A stretch of DNA of 39,474 nt from Mycobacterium asiaticum. GTDB lineage: Bacteria > Actinomycetota > Actinomycetes > Mycobacteriales > Mycobacteriaceae. This document shows positions 7,979 to 15,904 of this stretch, one piece after another (within the stretch, counting starts at the first letter, position 1; every line of letters begins with the position of its first letter). The notes under the pieces were generated by a model. That model ran no database searches and was not told where the DNA came from. It saw nothing but the letters and a program-made list of their open reading frames with translations. The translations under genes and the position numbers were made by a program. Location: positions 1 to 39,474 of the forward strand of contig NZ_LZLS01000171.1 of the NCBI RefSeq assembly GCF_001673365.1. Reading direction: 5' to 3'.

Positions 7979-9727
7979 TCACCGGCTGACTATCCAATCG
8001 TGGCTGATGGGATTCGTCGGTTGCTCGTGTCGGTATACGGCTCGAAGTTCTCTCAAGAACAGGTCGCCTTGCCATGCCTGCACCTGGCGCACAACATGGT
8101 CGTCGGCGAAGCTCTGAGATTTCTGCCCCACCACCGTCTCGACCAGTTGGCCAGCGACCTGACGCAGCAGCAGGACGTTCGCGTCGAATTGCGCACTGAA
8201 CTCGACGGCTTTGCCCATCATCGCGGTGTGCAGTGTCACCATGAAATTCAGCGGCGCGTACAGATCAACAAACTGCGCCCAGGGGCGTGCGCTTTCTACT
8301 GCGGCCCACTCCTGGAAAAACCGCTGCATGCGGTTGCTGAGGTCGATGAGCCGTTGCAGATGGGGAACCACCGCGGGATCATCGGCCACGCTGACGAAGC
8401 GGCCGTTGGCGTAGAACAACCCGAGAAAACCCCAGTAAAAAGCGATGTCCCAGATGACCTTCGCTGACATCACTGCAGGAGAGCCCATCAATGCGTACTG
8501 GTTGCAATAGATGGCGAGCCACATATCCGTAAGAGATCGGAATAGCGAATCGTTGATAGCCGCCCGGGCGACAACGTCTTGCCCGCTCAGCTCTCGGGTG
8601 ATCATGTCGGTAATGAGGCCGTTGCCAATGGCGATGAGGTCCAGTCCTGACGAATACAGCGGGTCCAGAAAAACACCGGAATCACCGGTGAGACACCAAC
8701 GTTGGCCACCGTCATACACTTTCGACGCACCGTGGCTGTAGTTCTTCATCACCCTGAAGTCCTTGATCAGGTGATCATGCTGAGCCAGGGCGGCCGCGCA
8801 CTGTGGCTCGTGTTCGGACAGCCACGCTTTGGCTTTGGCCAGCGTGTTGAAACGGTCGAACTCGTGGAAGGCCGGGTCGGCGACAATGCCGACGCTGGTC
8901 GATCCTGAGGCGAGCGGGATCAGCCAAACCCAATACCCCTCGCCCATCAGATGATTGGTTGACGACGCTCGTCTGCCTTCGACGAGGCGCTGCTGCCAAC
9001 CGGATTCGTCGCTCCACTGCCCGATATCGATTTCCGCTGCAACGCGTAACCACACGGCATTGCAATTGTGTTCGTTGGTGCGCCTTACCTCCAGCTGTCG
9101 CGGCAGCAGCCGATTTCGGCCGGATGCGTCAACGACCCAACGCGCCATCGTCTGAGTGATCGTGTCGCCGGTTTGAAACGAGATTGTGTGCGAATCACCC
9201 TCGCGCCCGAACTCGACTGCTCGGACCCGCCCCATGCTCATTTCGATACCAGCGGCAAGGCACCGTCGGTGCAGTTCGTTCTCCAGCCTGCCGCGGTCGA
9301 TTTGGAAAGTTACTTGAGGGGTGAAGCTGGAGCTGCCGAGTTCCATCCGCCGCGCAATGTCGGTATTCCCATTGTGGGAAAAGAACATTCGCAACCCCAT
9401 CTTGCGAATCTGTGCGTTGTCCAGATGATCTGCCAGACCGATACGGTCACGCAAGTAGTGAGCAGCAACCTCGACGGTCGACTCACCGACGGTATGGGTG
9501 ATCTCCGGTGCTGGGTGGCAATTCGGCTCAACGATCAGAATCCGGGTTTGCGGCCGCGCGGTGCGAACCTCGAGCGCCAGCGTCAGGGCCGCCACCCCGC
9601 CCCCGATGATTGCCACATCGTGACCGGCGGTAGGCGTGCGTCCATCAGCGAGCTGAACTCTGATCTTTCGCGCGAGCGCCGCGCGCTTTTCCGGGCTCAT
9701 CTGGGACAACTGCTCTCGCACGTCCAC
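7979..9727 (-). CDS. Flavin-dependent halogenase-like FAD oxidoreductase
   Basis: A 582-residue soluble FAD enzyme, first gene of the PKS operon. It has the Rossmann motif GGGVAAL near 42 and GEST near 82. Three signatures match flavin-dependent halogenases: a lysine in RKMGLRMFF near 109, where halogenases keep the hypohalous-acid-relaying Lys; WVWLIP near 266-271 (the WxWxIP motif that blocks monooxygenation); and FLDPLYSSG near 353 (FxxPxxSxG). The N-terminal LSQMSPEKRAALARKIR resembles linker motifs of PKS and NRPS partners, suggesting docking. GTG 9727 is preferred over GTG 9742 because GGGAGGGGGA lies between them; GTG 9721 is also possible. It would halogenate the growing or released polyketide, probably on an electron-rich ring. 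An oxygenase without halogenating activity is the main alternative. No flavin reductase is nearby. Confidence 0.8.
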   Translation of the reverse strand: MDVREQLSQMSPEKRAALARKIRVQLADGRTPTAGHDVAIIGGGVAALTLALEVRTARPQTRILIVEPNCHPAPEITHTVGESTVEVAAHYLRDRIGLADHLDNAQIRKMGLRMFFSHNGNTDIARRMELGSSSFTPQVTFQIDRGRLENELHRRCLAAGIEMSMGRVRAVEFGREGDSHTISFQTGDTITQTMARWVVDASGRNRLLPRQLEVRRTNEHNCNAVWLRVAAEIDIGQWSDESGWQQRLVEGRRASSTNHLMGEGYWVWLIPLASGSTSVGIVADPAFHEFDRFNTLAKAKAWLSEHEPQCAAALAQHDHLIKDFRVMKNYSHGASKVYDGGQRWCLTGDSGVFLDPLYSSGLDLIAIGNGLITDMITRELSGQDVVARAAINDSLFRSLTDMWLAIYCNQYALMGSPAVMSAKVIWDIAFYWGFLGLFYANGRFVSVADDPAVVPHLQRLIDLSNRMQRFFQEWAAVESARPWAQFVDLYAPLNFMVTLHTAMMGKAVEFSAQFDANVLLLRQVAGQLVETVVGQKSQSFADDHVVRQVQAWQGDLFLRELRAVYRHEQPTNPISHDWIVSR

Positions 9728-9761
9728 GCGTCCCCCTCCCACGGGTCGCCTCGATCTGTAA

Positions 9762-9778
9762 CTTATTTAATAATTAAG
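9762..9778. promoter_or_regulatory. AT-rich near-palindrome in the divergent promoter region
   Basis: CTTATTTAATAATTAAG is self-complementary at 14 of 17 positions and lies in the 170-base gap between the halogenase/PKS operon and the antiporter. It is much richer in AT than its surroundings, and no other such patch is seen nearby. It could be an operator for a TetR- or MarR-type repressor, or the -10 zone of the minus-strand operon. A possible plus-strand -10 (TACACT) is at 9784-9789. No regulator gene for this cluster lies in the window. Confidence 0.45.
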
Positions 9779-9897
9779 AACGCTACACTAAACACCCCTG
9801 CTCGCAAGTGAAGGATCTGGAAACCTGAGGTCAGAAGGCTGCCCGATAAGCAACGGTCGCTACGGTGCCCGTTCGGCCGCCCCTGAGTTAGGAACGC

Positions 9898-11280
9898 ATG
9901 GCTCACAGCCAGCTAACCGGATCTTTGATCAACGGTTCGCACTACAACGTTGGGATCAAATCCATGGCCGCAGCAACAGCGGTGCACTTCTTTCTGGAAC
10001 TGGCTGTAATCCTCGGCGCCTGCCGTTGCGTAGGGTTCCTGGCGCAACGCGTGGGACAACCGCAAGTCGTCGGCGAGATGATTGCCGGTGTACTACTTGG
10101 GCCTTCGCTGCTGGGTGAGCTGGCGCCGGGCATCCAGCACCAACTGTTTCCGCAGGGGGCGGCAAATGTGGTGTTGTACACAACGGCGCAGATTGGCCTC
10201 GTGTTGTACATGTTTCTCATCGGGCTCAATTTCGACGTCAATCTGATCAAACACCGTGTGGGTACCGCCGTCACGGTTTCCGCCGCCGGCATCGTCGCGC
10301 CACTCGCCTTGGGAGCGCTTGTCGCCCTTCCCCTTCTTGGGAGCGGAGACTTTTTCGGAAAAGATGTCACTCCGCCGATGGCCATGCTGTTTCTGGGTGC
10401 ATCGATCGCGATCACCGCTTTTCCGATGTTGGCGCGAATCATCTTCGAGCAGAAGCTTTCCGGCACACCGCTGGGCACGCTGGCCTTGGCCTGCGGGGCA
10501 ACTGACGATGCGTTGTCATGGTGCATTCTGGCAACGGTGCTGGCCCTTCACCGAGGTAACGCCACGGTGGCTGCGACGGCGATAGTCGGCGGAATCGTCT
10601 ACTGCCTGCTGGCGTTGACGATCGGACGAAAGGCGTTGGCTGTACTTGGCCCGATGGCGGAACGACGCAACACGATCACCGCACCGATGCTGTGTACGGT
10701 CCTCATCGTGCTCATGGCGTGCGCGTGGTTCACGGACACGATCGGGATTTACGCCATATTCGGCGCCTTCATCCTTGGGGTGGCCATGCCGTCCGGCTTT
10801 TTCGCGCGCCATCTCACTGCCCGCCTCGAGCCGCTGGTTACCACGTTCCTATTGCCCTTGTTTTTCGTCTATTCCGGGCTGAACACGCAGATCGGCCTAC
10901 TCAATAGCCCGACGCTGTGGGCGGTGACGCTGGGACTGCTGGTTGTAGCGGTTGCGGGTAAGGGCATCGCCTGCACACTGGCTGCGCGGTTGAACAAGGT
11001 CCCGCTTCGTGAGTCGATCGCACTCGGTTCGTTGATGAACGCCCGCGGTCTGATGGAGCTCATTCTCCTCAACATCGGTCTTGAGGCCGGCATCATCAAC
11101 CGCACCCTGTTCACCATGTTGGTATTGGTGGCCATCATCACCACCCTGATGGCCGGCCCCGTATTCGAATTGGTCTACGGTCGACACCGGGTGGCGCCCG
11201 GTCGACAAAGTGTTCCCGCCGAGCACTCCTCCGCTGGGCCAGAACCCCTGGCAACCGCCGGCACGGATGCGCCCAATTAA
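9898..11280 (+). CDS. Cation/proton antiporter (CPA2, Kef/NapA-like)
   Basis: This 460-residue inner-membrane protein is almost entirely hydrophobic and has about 12 membrane segments. It is a sodium/hydrogen-exchanger-type monovalent cation/H+ antiporter. Family signs are VGQPQVVGEMIAGVLLGPS near the N-terminus, ASIAITAFPMLARII mid-protein, and the paired aspartates in GATDDALSW that mark the ion site of CPA2 members. The C-terminal tail is short and there is no TrkA regulatory domain. ATG 9898 gives a 22-residue leader; ATG 9964, just before the first helix, is an equally good start. It is transcribed away from the halogenase/PKS operon across a shared AT-rich control region. Antiporters occur beside antibiotic clusters, but a role here in self-protection or export is only inference. 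Confidence 0.88.
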   Translation: MAHSQLTGSLINGSHYNVGIKSMAAATAVHFFLELAVILGACRCVGFLAQRVGQPQVVGEMIAGVLLGPSLLGELAPGIQHQLFPQGAANVVLYTTAQIGLVLYMFLIGLNFDVNLIKHRVGTAVTVSAAGIVAPLALGALVALPLLGSGDFFGKDVTPPMAMLFLGASIAITAFPMLARIIFEQKLSGTPLGTLALACGATDDALSWCILATVLALHRGNATVAATAIVGGIVYCLLALTIGRKALAVLGPMAERRNTITAPMLCTVLIVLMACAWFTDTIGIYAIFGAFILGVAMPSGFFARHLTARLEPLVTTFLLPLFFVYSGLNTQIGLLNSPTLWAVTLGLLVVAVAGKGIACTLAARLNKVPLRESIALGSLMNARGLMELILLNIGLEAGIINRTLFTMLVLVAIITTLMAGPVFELVYGRHRVAPGRQSVPAEHSSAGPEPLATAGTDAPN

Positions 11281-11339
11281 AGGCTGTGCGTGGTTGTTTG
11301 CAGGAAGCGTTAAGCGATCAGCCTAACCGCCCTTGATTT

Positions 11340-11774
11340 CTAGGAGACCTCGAGGACACGCTTGCGCACGCCTTCGGTCGCCGCCTGAATCAGCCAACTG
11401 GTTGCCTTCCTGACGAAAACACCCGGGACGGGCGCCGCCAGCTCTACCTCAAGTTCCAGGCGGAGCCGGGTGGAATCACCTTCCCTCGTTAAGGTGTAGC
11501 GAACCTGTTGTGCGCGTAACTGCTTTGCGCTCAGCAGCGTCCAGCTGACGCTGTCATCTTGGAAGCTGTAATCGATCAACTGCTCGTCGCGAAAACCGAT
11601 GACCTTGACAGTTTGCCGGGACTTGCTCGGGCGCCCCTGCTCATCTCGCTCGAGAATTTCGACCTTGTCGTGCAGGGCAGACCACTGTGGCAGTGACTCG
11701 AGGTCCATCAGAACGCTCATGACCTCGGCGGGCGTTGCCGTAATGACGACTTCGCGGAACTCGTTGATAGCCAT
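11340..11774 (-). CDS. SRPBCC/START-like fold protein (polyketide cyclase/dehydrase family)
   Basis: This 144-residue soluble protein is built like the SRPBCC hydrophobic-ligand-binding fold. It opens with FREVVITATPAEVMSVLMDLESLPQWSALH and ends with a long C-terminal helix, RKATSWLIQAATEGVRKRVL. It resembles the mycobacterial group that, as I recall, includes Rv0854 and Rv0857. Such proteins bind lipids or aromatic ligands, and some are cyclases; no catalytic residue can be identified here. A TATAGT -10 box on the minus strand (11782-11787) lies seven bases before the ATG, so the mRNA is probably leaderless. It is convergent with the antiporter, so a link to the left PKS locus is positional and weak. 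Confidence 0.85.
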   Translation of the reverse strand: MAINEFREVVITATPAEVMSVLMDLESLPQWSALHDKVEILERDEQGRPSKSRQTVKVIGFRDEQLIDYSFQDDSVSWTLLSAKQLRAQQVRYTLTREGDSTRLRLELEVELAAPVPGVFVRKATSWLIQAATEGVRKRVLEVS

Positions 11775-11781
11775 CGACCGA

Positions 11782-11787
11782 ACTATA
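11782..11787 (-). promoter_or_regulatory. -10 box of the SRPBCC gene (leaderless start)
   Basis: Minus-strand TATAGT sits seven bases before ATG 11774. At the usual -10 to start-site distance, transcription would begin at or one base before the A of ATG. No convincing -35 is visible. Confidence 0.5.
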
Positions 11788-11865
11788 ACCAGTTCAGCGG
11801 GGAGTGGCCGCGAAAAAATGCGGGGTGATAGCTCGCGGACCCAGACAGAGGGAAGCCGGACGGCT

Positions 11866-11871
11866 TATTCT
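11866..11871 (+). promoter_or_regulatory. Candidate -10 box of the cyclase-ATPase gene
   Basis: TATTCT on the plus strand lies nine bases before GTG 11881. It supports a start at 11881 rather than at ATG 11818, which would put the promoter inside the coding region. Only the -10 is convincing. Confidence 0.35.
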
Positions 11872-11880
11872 CTGCAGAGT

Positions 11881-14800
11881 GTGGCCGCCGCTTCCTCCGT
11901 CTGCCGTAACTGCGGCTCCGAGCCGCGCAAGGGCGCCCGATTTTGCGATGCGTGCGGTTCGCCGCTGACGGTGATGGTCCAGCCGGCCGAGTACAAGCAG
12001 GTGACGGTGCTCTTCGCCGACGTGGTCCGGTCGATGGACATCGCGGCAGCGCTCGGTCCGGAGCGGTTGCGTGAGGTGATGACCGAGCTGGTCGACCGGT
12101 CGGCCGCAGTGGTACAGCGTTATGCCGGCACGGTTGACAAGTTCACCGGCGACGGCCTCATGGCGTTGTTCGGCGCGCCGATCGCCTTGGAGGATCACGC
12201 TTTTCGGGCCTGTCTGGCCGCCATGGACATCCAGCAGGTGGCGCAGCGGCTCGCCGTCGAGGTGGCGCGCCGCGATGGACTAGAGCTGCGGGTGCGGGTC
12301 GGCCTGAACTCCGGTCAGGTGATCGCGGGCGAGGTCGGCGCCAGCCACCTTGGTTACACCGCGGTCGGCGAAGACGTGGGGATGGCCCAGCGGATGGAAT
12401 CGGCGGCCCCGCCAGGCGGGGTCATGCTCAGCGAATCCACCGCCCGGCTGGTCGAGGATCGGGTCATTCTGGCAGCACCCGAGATGGTGCAGATCAAAGG
12501 TGTGGCGTCCGGTGTCCCGGCTCGCCGCCTGCTGGCCGCCGACATCGAGGATCCCCGGCGAACACGCAAGGTTCGGCACGAATCCCGTTTCGTCGGAAGA
12601 CAATCGGAGACCGATGCCGTCGCCGGACTTCTCGACGGGGCCGCCCGCGGTAGCGGAACCGTCATCACCGTGACCGGTCGACCGGGTGTCGGAAAAACCA
12701 GGTTCGGACGTGAAGTGGTGGCCACAGCCAGCGGTCGCGGCTTCGAGGTGATTGTCACCTACTGCGAATCCCACACCGCCGACATCCCATTCCGGGTGGT
12801 GTCCCGACTGCTGCGGGCGGACTTCGGCATCGGCGCCCTGACCCCCGAGCGGGGACGGGCGCGGGTCCGCGCGAGGGTGCCCGGGACCAGTCCCGAAGAT
12901 CTCATTCTGCTCGACGATTTGCTCGGCATCCGTGACCACGAGACGCCGCTGCCCGTCATCACCCCGGACGCGCTGCGGCGCCGACTCGTCGACCTGCTCG
13001 AAACGGTGGCGTCGACCCGCGCCGCGCCCGCTTTGTATGTCGTGGAGGACGCACATTGGATCGACAGCGTCAGCGAAGCCTGGCTGGCCGACCTCGCGGC
13101 CATGATGCCCCGGATGCGGGCGGCGCTGCTGGTCATCTACCGCCCCGAATATTCCGGGTTGCTCGCGACGATCCCCGGGGCGCATTCCTTTTCCCTTGCA
13201 CCGCTGGATGATTCGCATGGAGCCGAGTTGATCAAGGAGCTGATGGGTGAGGATCCCTCGCTGCTTGACCTGTCGGCCGTGATCGCCGCCCGCGCCGCGG
13301 GTTCGCCATTTGCCGCCGAGGAGATCGTGCGCGACCTGGTCGAGCGCGGCGTATTGTCCGGCGCACCCGGAGCATATGTGTGCATCGGGCAGGCATCCGA
13401 TGTCCACGTGCCGGCCAGCGTGCAGGCCGTGATCGGCGCTCGCATCGACCGACTCGGCGCAACCGCCAAACGCACCCTGAACGCCGCGGCGGTCATTGGC
13501 ATTCGGTTCGACAAGGGGCTGCTCGAATCCTTGCTGGAATCACCGGACTTGGAGCCGTTGATCGAGGCCGAACTCATCGAGCAGGTGGGTTTCGCACCGC
13601 ATGCCCGATATGCGTTCTGCCATCCGCTGATTCAGGCGGTGGCCTACGAATCACAGTTGAGAGCCGGACGTTCGGAGCTGCATCGACGCGTGGCGACGGT
13701 GATGCAGCTGACGCGCGGCCACTACACCGGCGAAGAGGCCGCCATCGTCGCTACCCAGTACGCCGCAGCCGGTGATCTGCGCGATGCCTTCGATTGGCAT
13801 ATGCAGGCGGCGACTTGGTATGGCGCGCGCGATATTTTGGCGGCGCGCAAGAGCTGGCAACTCGCGCGGCAAGTCGCCGATCAACTGCCCGAGGATGAAC
13901 CGGATCGTCTTACCATGCGGATCGCACCACGGGCGTTGCTGTGCGGCAGCGCTTTTCAGGTAGGCGGTACCCCGGCGGAGACTGGTTTCGACGAGCTGCG
14001 GGAACTGACCACAGCAGCCGGCGACAAGAGGTCGTTGGTTCTCGGGATGGCTGGCCACCTGACCACGCTGACGTTCAGTGCGTGCAATACCGAAGCCGCC
14101 GACATGGCATCGGAGTTCGCCACGCTGGTCGAGTCCATCGATGACCCCGCGCTGACGGTGGGGCTGTTTTACGCACCGGCCCAAGCCAAGTGGGAGGCCG
14201 GCGAGGCCAGCGAGAGTCTGCGACTGGCCCAACGCATCATCGATATCGCCGATGGCGACGCCACCATGGGTGACTTCATTATCGGCTCTCCGCTGGCCGG
14301 AGCGCTCACCGTCAAGGGCGCCGCCGGAATGTTCCTCGGCCGGCCCGGCTGGCGCGATGATATGGAAGCGGGCATCGCGCTGGCCCACTCCGTTGCCCCC
14401 GATGCGCTGATGTTTGTGCAGCTGTACAAGTATCAGGCTGCGCTGCAGAACGGTGCCCTGGTGCCCTCCGCACACGATGCGGAGGTGACGGCGAAATGTC
14501 TGGAAATTGCTCAGCAATCCGGCAACAACACGTCATTGACGTACGCACTGCTCAATTGCGCCACCACCTTGATTCACGCCGACATCGATAAACACCGGGC
14601 CGACCGGTCTGCCGGCCTGCGCTACCTCGCCAAGGCGCGCGAGATGTTCGTCGCCGAAAAGCTGACCGTGACACTGCGGCGAATGGCCGACATCGAGTTC
14701 GCCCGCGAGCACGCGAGAACGGGTGATTTCGATCGCGCAATCGACTTGGCCACAACGGTTCTCGATGAACAGTTCGACTGCGGTGAGATGGTCTTCCGCG

Positions 14801-15054
14801 GGCCGGCCACCACCGTGCTGGTCGAAGCGCTGTTGTCGCGTGGGACCGCTACCGACATCGACGACGCACAGCGCGCAATTGACCGACTGGCCGGCGTTGC
14901 GACCGAGGCGGGTTTCGTTCTGTTCGAACTTCCCCTGTTGCGGCTGCGGTCGTTGCTGGCACGTGCCCGCGGTGACGAGCCCGGGTACCGGGACCTGCAG
15001 GATCGTTGCCGCGCTTTGGCGCAACAGGCCGGCTACGAACGCTATTTGGTCTGA
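11881..15054 (+). CDS. Zinc-ribbon / class III adenylate cyclase / AAA-ATPase signalling protein
   Basis: A large cytoplasmic signalling protein of about 1057 residues. It starts with a CxxC-CxxC zinc ribbon (CRNCGSEPRKGARFCDACG, 8-25). A class III nucleotide cyclase domain (about 37-220) follows, with metal aspartates in FADVVRSMD and FTGDGLMALFG and a substrate lysine in DKFTGD. The transition-state asparagine is replaced: EDVGMAQRME where VNxAxR is usual, so cyclase activity is uncertain. A STAND/AAA-type ATPase follows, with Walker A GRPGVGKT near 266-273 and VEDAHW as Walker B, then a long TPR-like helical region to the end. Related mycobacterial proteins (Rv2488c, Rv0890c type) end in a LuxR helix-turn-helix; none is seen here. 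GTG 11881 has a nearby TATTCT; ATG 11818 would add 21 residues of no recognisable similarity. Confidence 0.9.
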   Translation: MAAASSVCRNCGSEPRKGARFCDACGSPLTVMVQPAEYKQVTVLFADVVRSMDIAAALGPERLREVMTELVDRSAAVVQRYAGTVDKFTGDGLMALFGAPIALEDHAFRACLAAMDIQQVAQRLAVEVARRDGLELRVRVGLNSGQVIAGEVGASHLGYTAVGEDVGMAQRMESAAPPGGVMLSESTARLVEDRVILAAPEMVQIKGVASGVPARRLLAADIEDPRRTRKVRHESRFVGRQSETDAVAGLLDGAARGSGTVITVTGRPGVGKTRFGREVVATASGRGFEVIVTYCESHTADIPFRVVSRLLRADFGIGALTPERGRARVRARVPGTSPEDLILLDDLLGIRDHETPLPVITPDALRRRLVDLLETVASTRAAPALYVVEDAHWIDSVSEAWLADLAAMMPRMRAALLVIYRPEYSGLLATIPGAHSFSLAPLDDSHGAELIKELMGEDPSLLDLSAVIAARAAGSPFAAEEIVRDLVERGVLSGAPGAYVCIGQASDVHVPASVQAVIGARIDRLGATAKRTLNAAAVIGIRFDKGLLESLLESPDLEPLIEAELIEQVGFAPHARYAFCHPLIQAVAYESQLRAGRSELHRRVATVMQLTRGHYTGEEAAIVATQYAAAGDLRDAFDWHMQAATWYGARDILAARKSWQLARQVADQLPEDEPDRLTMRIAPRALLCGSAFQVGGTPAETGFDELRELTTAAGDKRSLVLGMAGHLTTLTFSACNTEAADMASEFATLVESIDDPALTVGLFYAPAQAKWEAGEASESLRLAQRIIDIADGDATMGDFIIGSPLAGALTVKGAAGMFLGRPGWRDDMEAGIALAHSVAPDALMFVQLYKYQAALQNGALVPSAHDAEVTAKCLEIAQQSGNNTSLTYALLNCATTLIHADIDKHRADRSAGLRYLAKAREMFVAEKLTVTLRRMADIEFAREHARTGDFDRAIDLATTVLDEQFDCGEMVFRGPATTVLVEALLSRGTATDIDDAQRAIDRLAGVATEAGFVLFELPLLRLRSLLARARGDEPGYRDLQDRCRALAQQAGYERYLV

Positions 15055-15086
15055 GCCGTCTGAGCCGTCTGAGCCCTCTGAGCTGT
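15051..15086 (+). repeat. Four tandem 9-bp repeats at the cyclase stop codon
   Basis: CTGAGCCGT is repeated four times (two exact copies, then CTGAGCCCT and CTGAGCTGT). The array begins at the stop codon of the cyclase-ATPase gene and fills the 34-base gap to the convergent regulator. Each unit carries an in-frame TGA, so changes in copy number leave the stop intact. It is probably slippage-derived, with no evident function. Confidence 0.8.
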
Positions 15087-15088
15087 CG

Positions 15089-15808
15089 TCACCCGATCAG
15101 CCCTTGGCGCACCACGGGATCGGGCAGGAACAGCCGGCAGGCACCGGGTTCGGCGAACGGAATGAGATCGAGTCCCTGCGCGCCGGGGGCGCCGAGCCGC
15201 TCCAGCATGCCCTCGACGATCCCTAGGTGGACCTGACAGACGATGGTCGGATACCGGCGGGCCGCATCCAGCAGTGGACAGCGCCGCAGCGCGATGCCGC
15301 CCCCGGCGGTCAGGCTGCCTTCGTCCGGCGCGAAGCCGAGGCGGGCCAGCGCCTCGAGCACCGACGGCCGCGGATCCTCATATTCCGCGCCGGCCTGGCC
15401 GCCTTCGTCGATGAGTTCTCGTCCCCACTCGATGCCGGCGGCGCGCGCGTCGCGCTCGGGATGGGCGCTGGTGCGAGCCAGGTGACCGGCCAGCGCCGTC
15501 GCCAGACCCGCGTAGTCGCGTACAGCGACGGCGGGGTCGGCGGCCGACGCCCGATACAACGTGGCCGGACGTCCACGTCCGAGGGCGGTCGCGGCGGCGC
15601 GCTCGACGAGCCCCAGAGCGACCATGGCGTCGAGGTGTTCGCGAACGGTGTTGGGGTGCAGGTCGAGAGCGGTGGCCGCGTAGGTCACCCGGACAGGCGC
15701 GTGCGCGCGGACATACTCGAGCACCCGCAGCCGCTGCCCGGACAAGGCCACCGGGAACCCTAGTACCGGCGTGGGTTCGGGACCCAGGACCAACAGCTCT
15801 TTTTTCAC
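15089..15808 (-). CDS. SufR-like HTH regulator with three conserved-type cysteines
   Basis: A 239-residue DNA-binding protein. The winged helix-turn-helix (about 20-75) reads RVLEYVRAHAPVRVTY then LDLHPNTVREHLDAMVALGLVE, like the ArsR/DeoR-type domain of SufR relatives. The C-terminal half holds three cysteines near 177, 191 and 224 (C-x13-C-x32-C). SufR-family proteins hold an Fe-S cluster with cysteines in this part, so sensing of redox, iron or nitric oxide is likely but inferred. I set the start at GTG 15808, not ATG 15844, because a perfect palindrome with an embedded TACAGT -10 lies between them; the transcript would be essentially leaderless. It diverges from a hemerythrin gene, which it probably controls together with itself. 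Confidence 0.85.
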   Translation of the reverse strand: MKKELLVLGPEPTPVLGFPVALSGQRLRVLEYVRAHAPVRVTYAATALDLHPNTVREHLDAMVALGLVERAAATALGRGRPATLYRASAADPAVAVRDYAGLATALAGHLARTSAHPERDARAAGIEWGRELIDEGGQAGAEYEDPRPSVLEALARLGFAPDEGSLTAGGGIALRRCPLLDAARRYPTIVCQVHLGIVEGMLERLGAPGAQGLDLIPFAEPGACRLFLPDPVVRQGLIG

Positions 15809-15810
15809 GG

Positions 15811-15828
15811 AATTTACTGTAGTAAATT
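15811..15828. promoter_or_regulatory. Perfect palindromic operator between regulator and hemerythrin gene
   Basis: AATTTACTGTAGTAAATT is a perfect inverted repeat: 8-base arms around GT. It contains a -10-like hexamer on each strand: TACTGT for the hemerythrin gene (15815-15820) and TACAGT for the regulator (minus strand, 15816-15821). A protein bound here would block both promoters, as expected of an autoregulating repressor. It is the only AT-rich patch in the local sequence. Confidence 0.75.
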
Positions 15829-15904
15829 GTCGACCGATGCACATAGGGCAATGAGTCCATTCGCGTCAGCGGAGTCTCCGGATTTTCAACGAAAGGAACC
15901 GAAC

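Noticed and set aside
567..9727. Reading the left PKS as a Mas/Pks2-type methyl-branched lipid synthase
   Set aside because: The enoylreductase domain needed for fully reduced branched chains is missing, and no FAAL, Pap acyltransferase or MmpL adjoins it.
11281..11324. AGGCTG and CAGCCT as a terminator between the antiporter and SRPBCC genes
   Set aside because: The stem is only 6 bp with a loop of about 32 bases and no U-tract, too weak to call.
12280..13407. A 375-codon minus-strand frame in the cyclase-ATPase gene
   Set aside because: It lies opposite conserved cyclase and Walker motifs, and its composition is Gly/His/Arg-rich as in other shadows.
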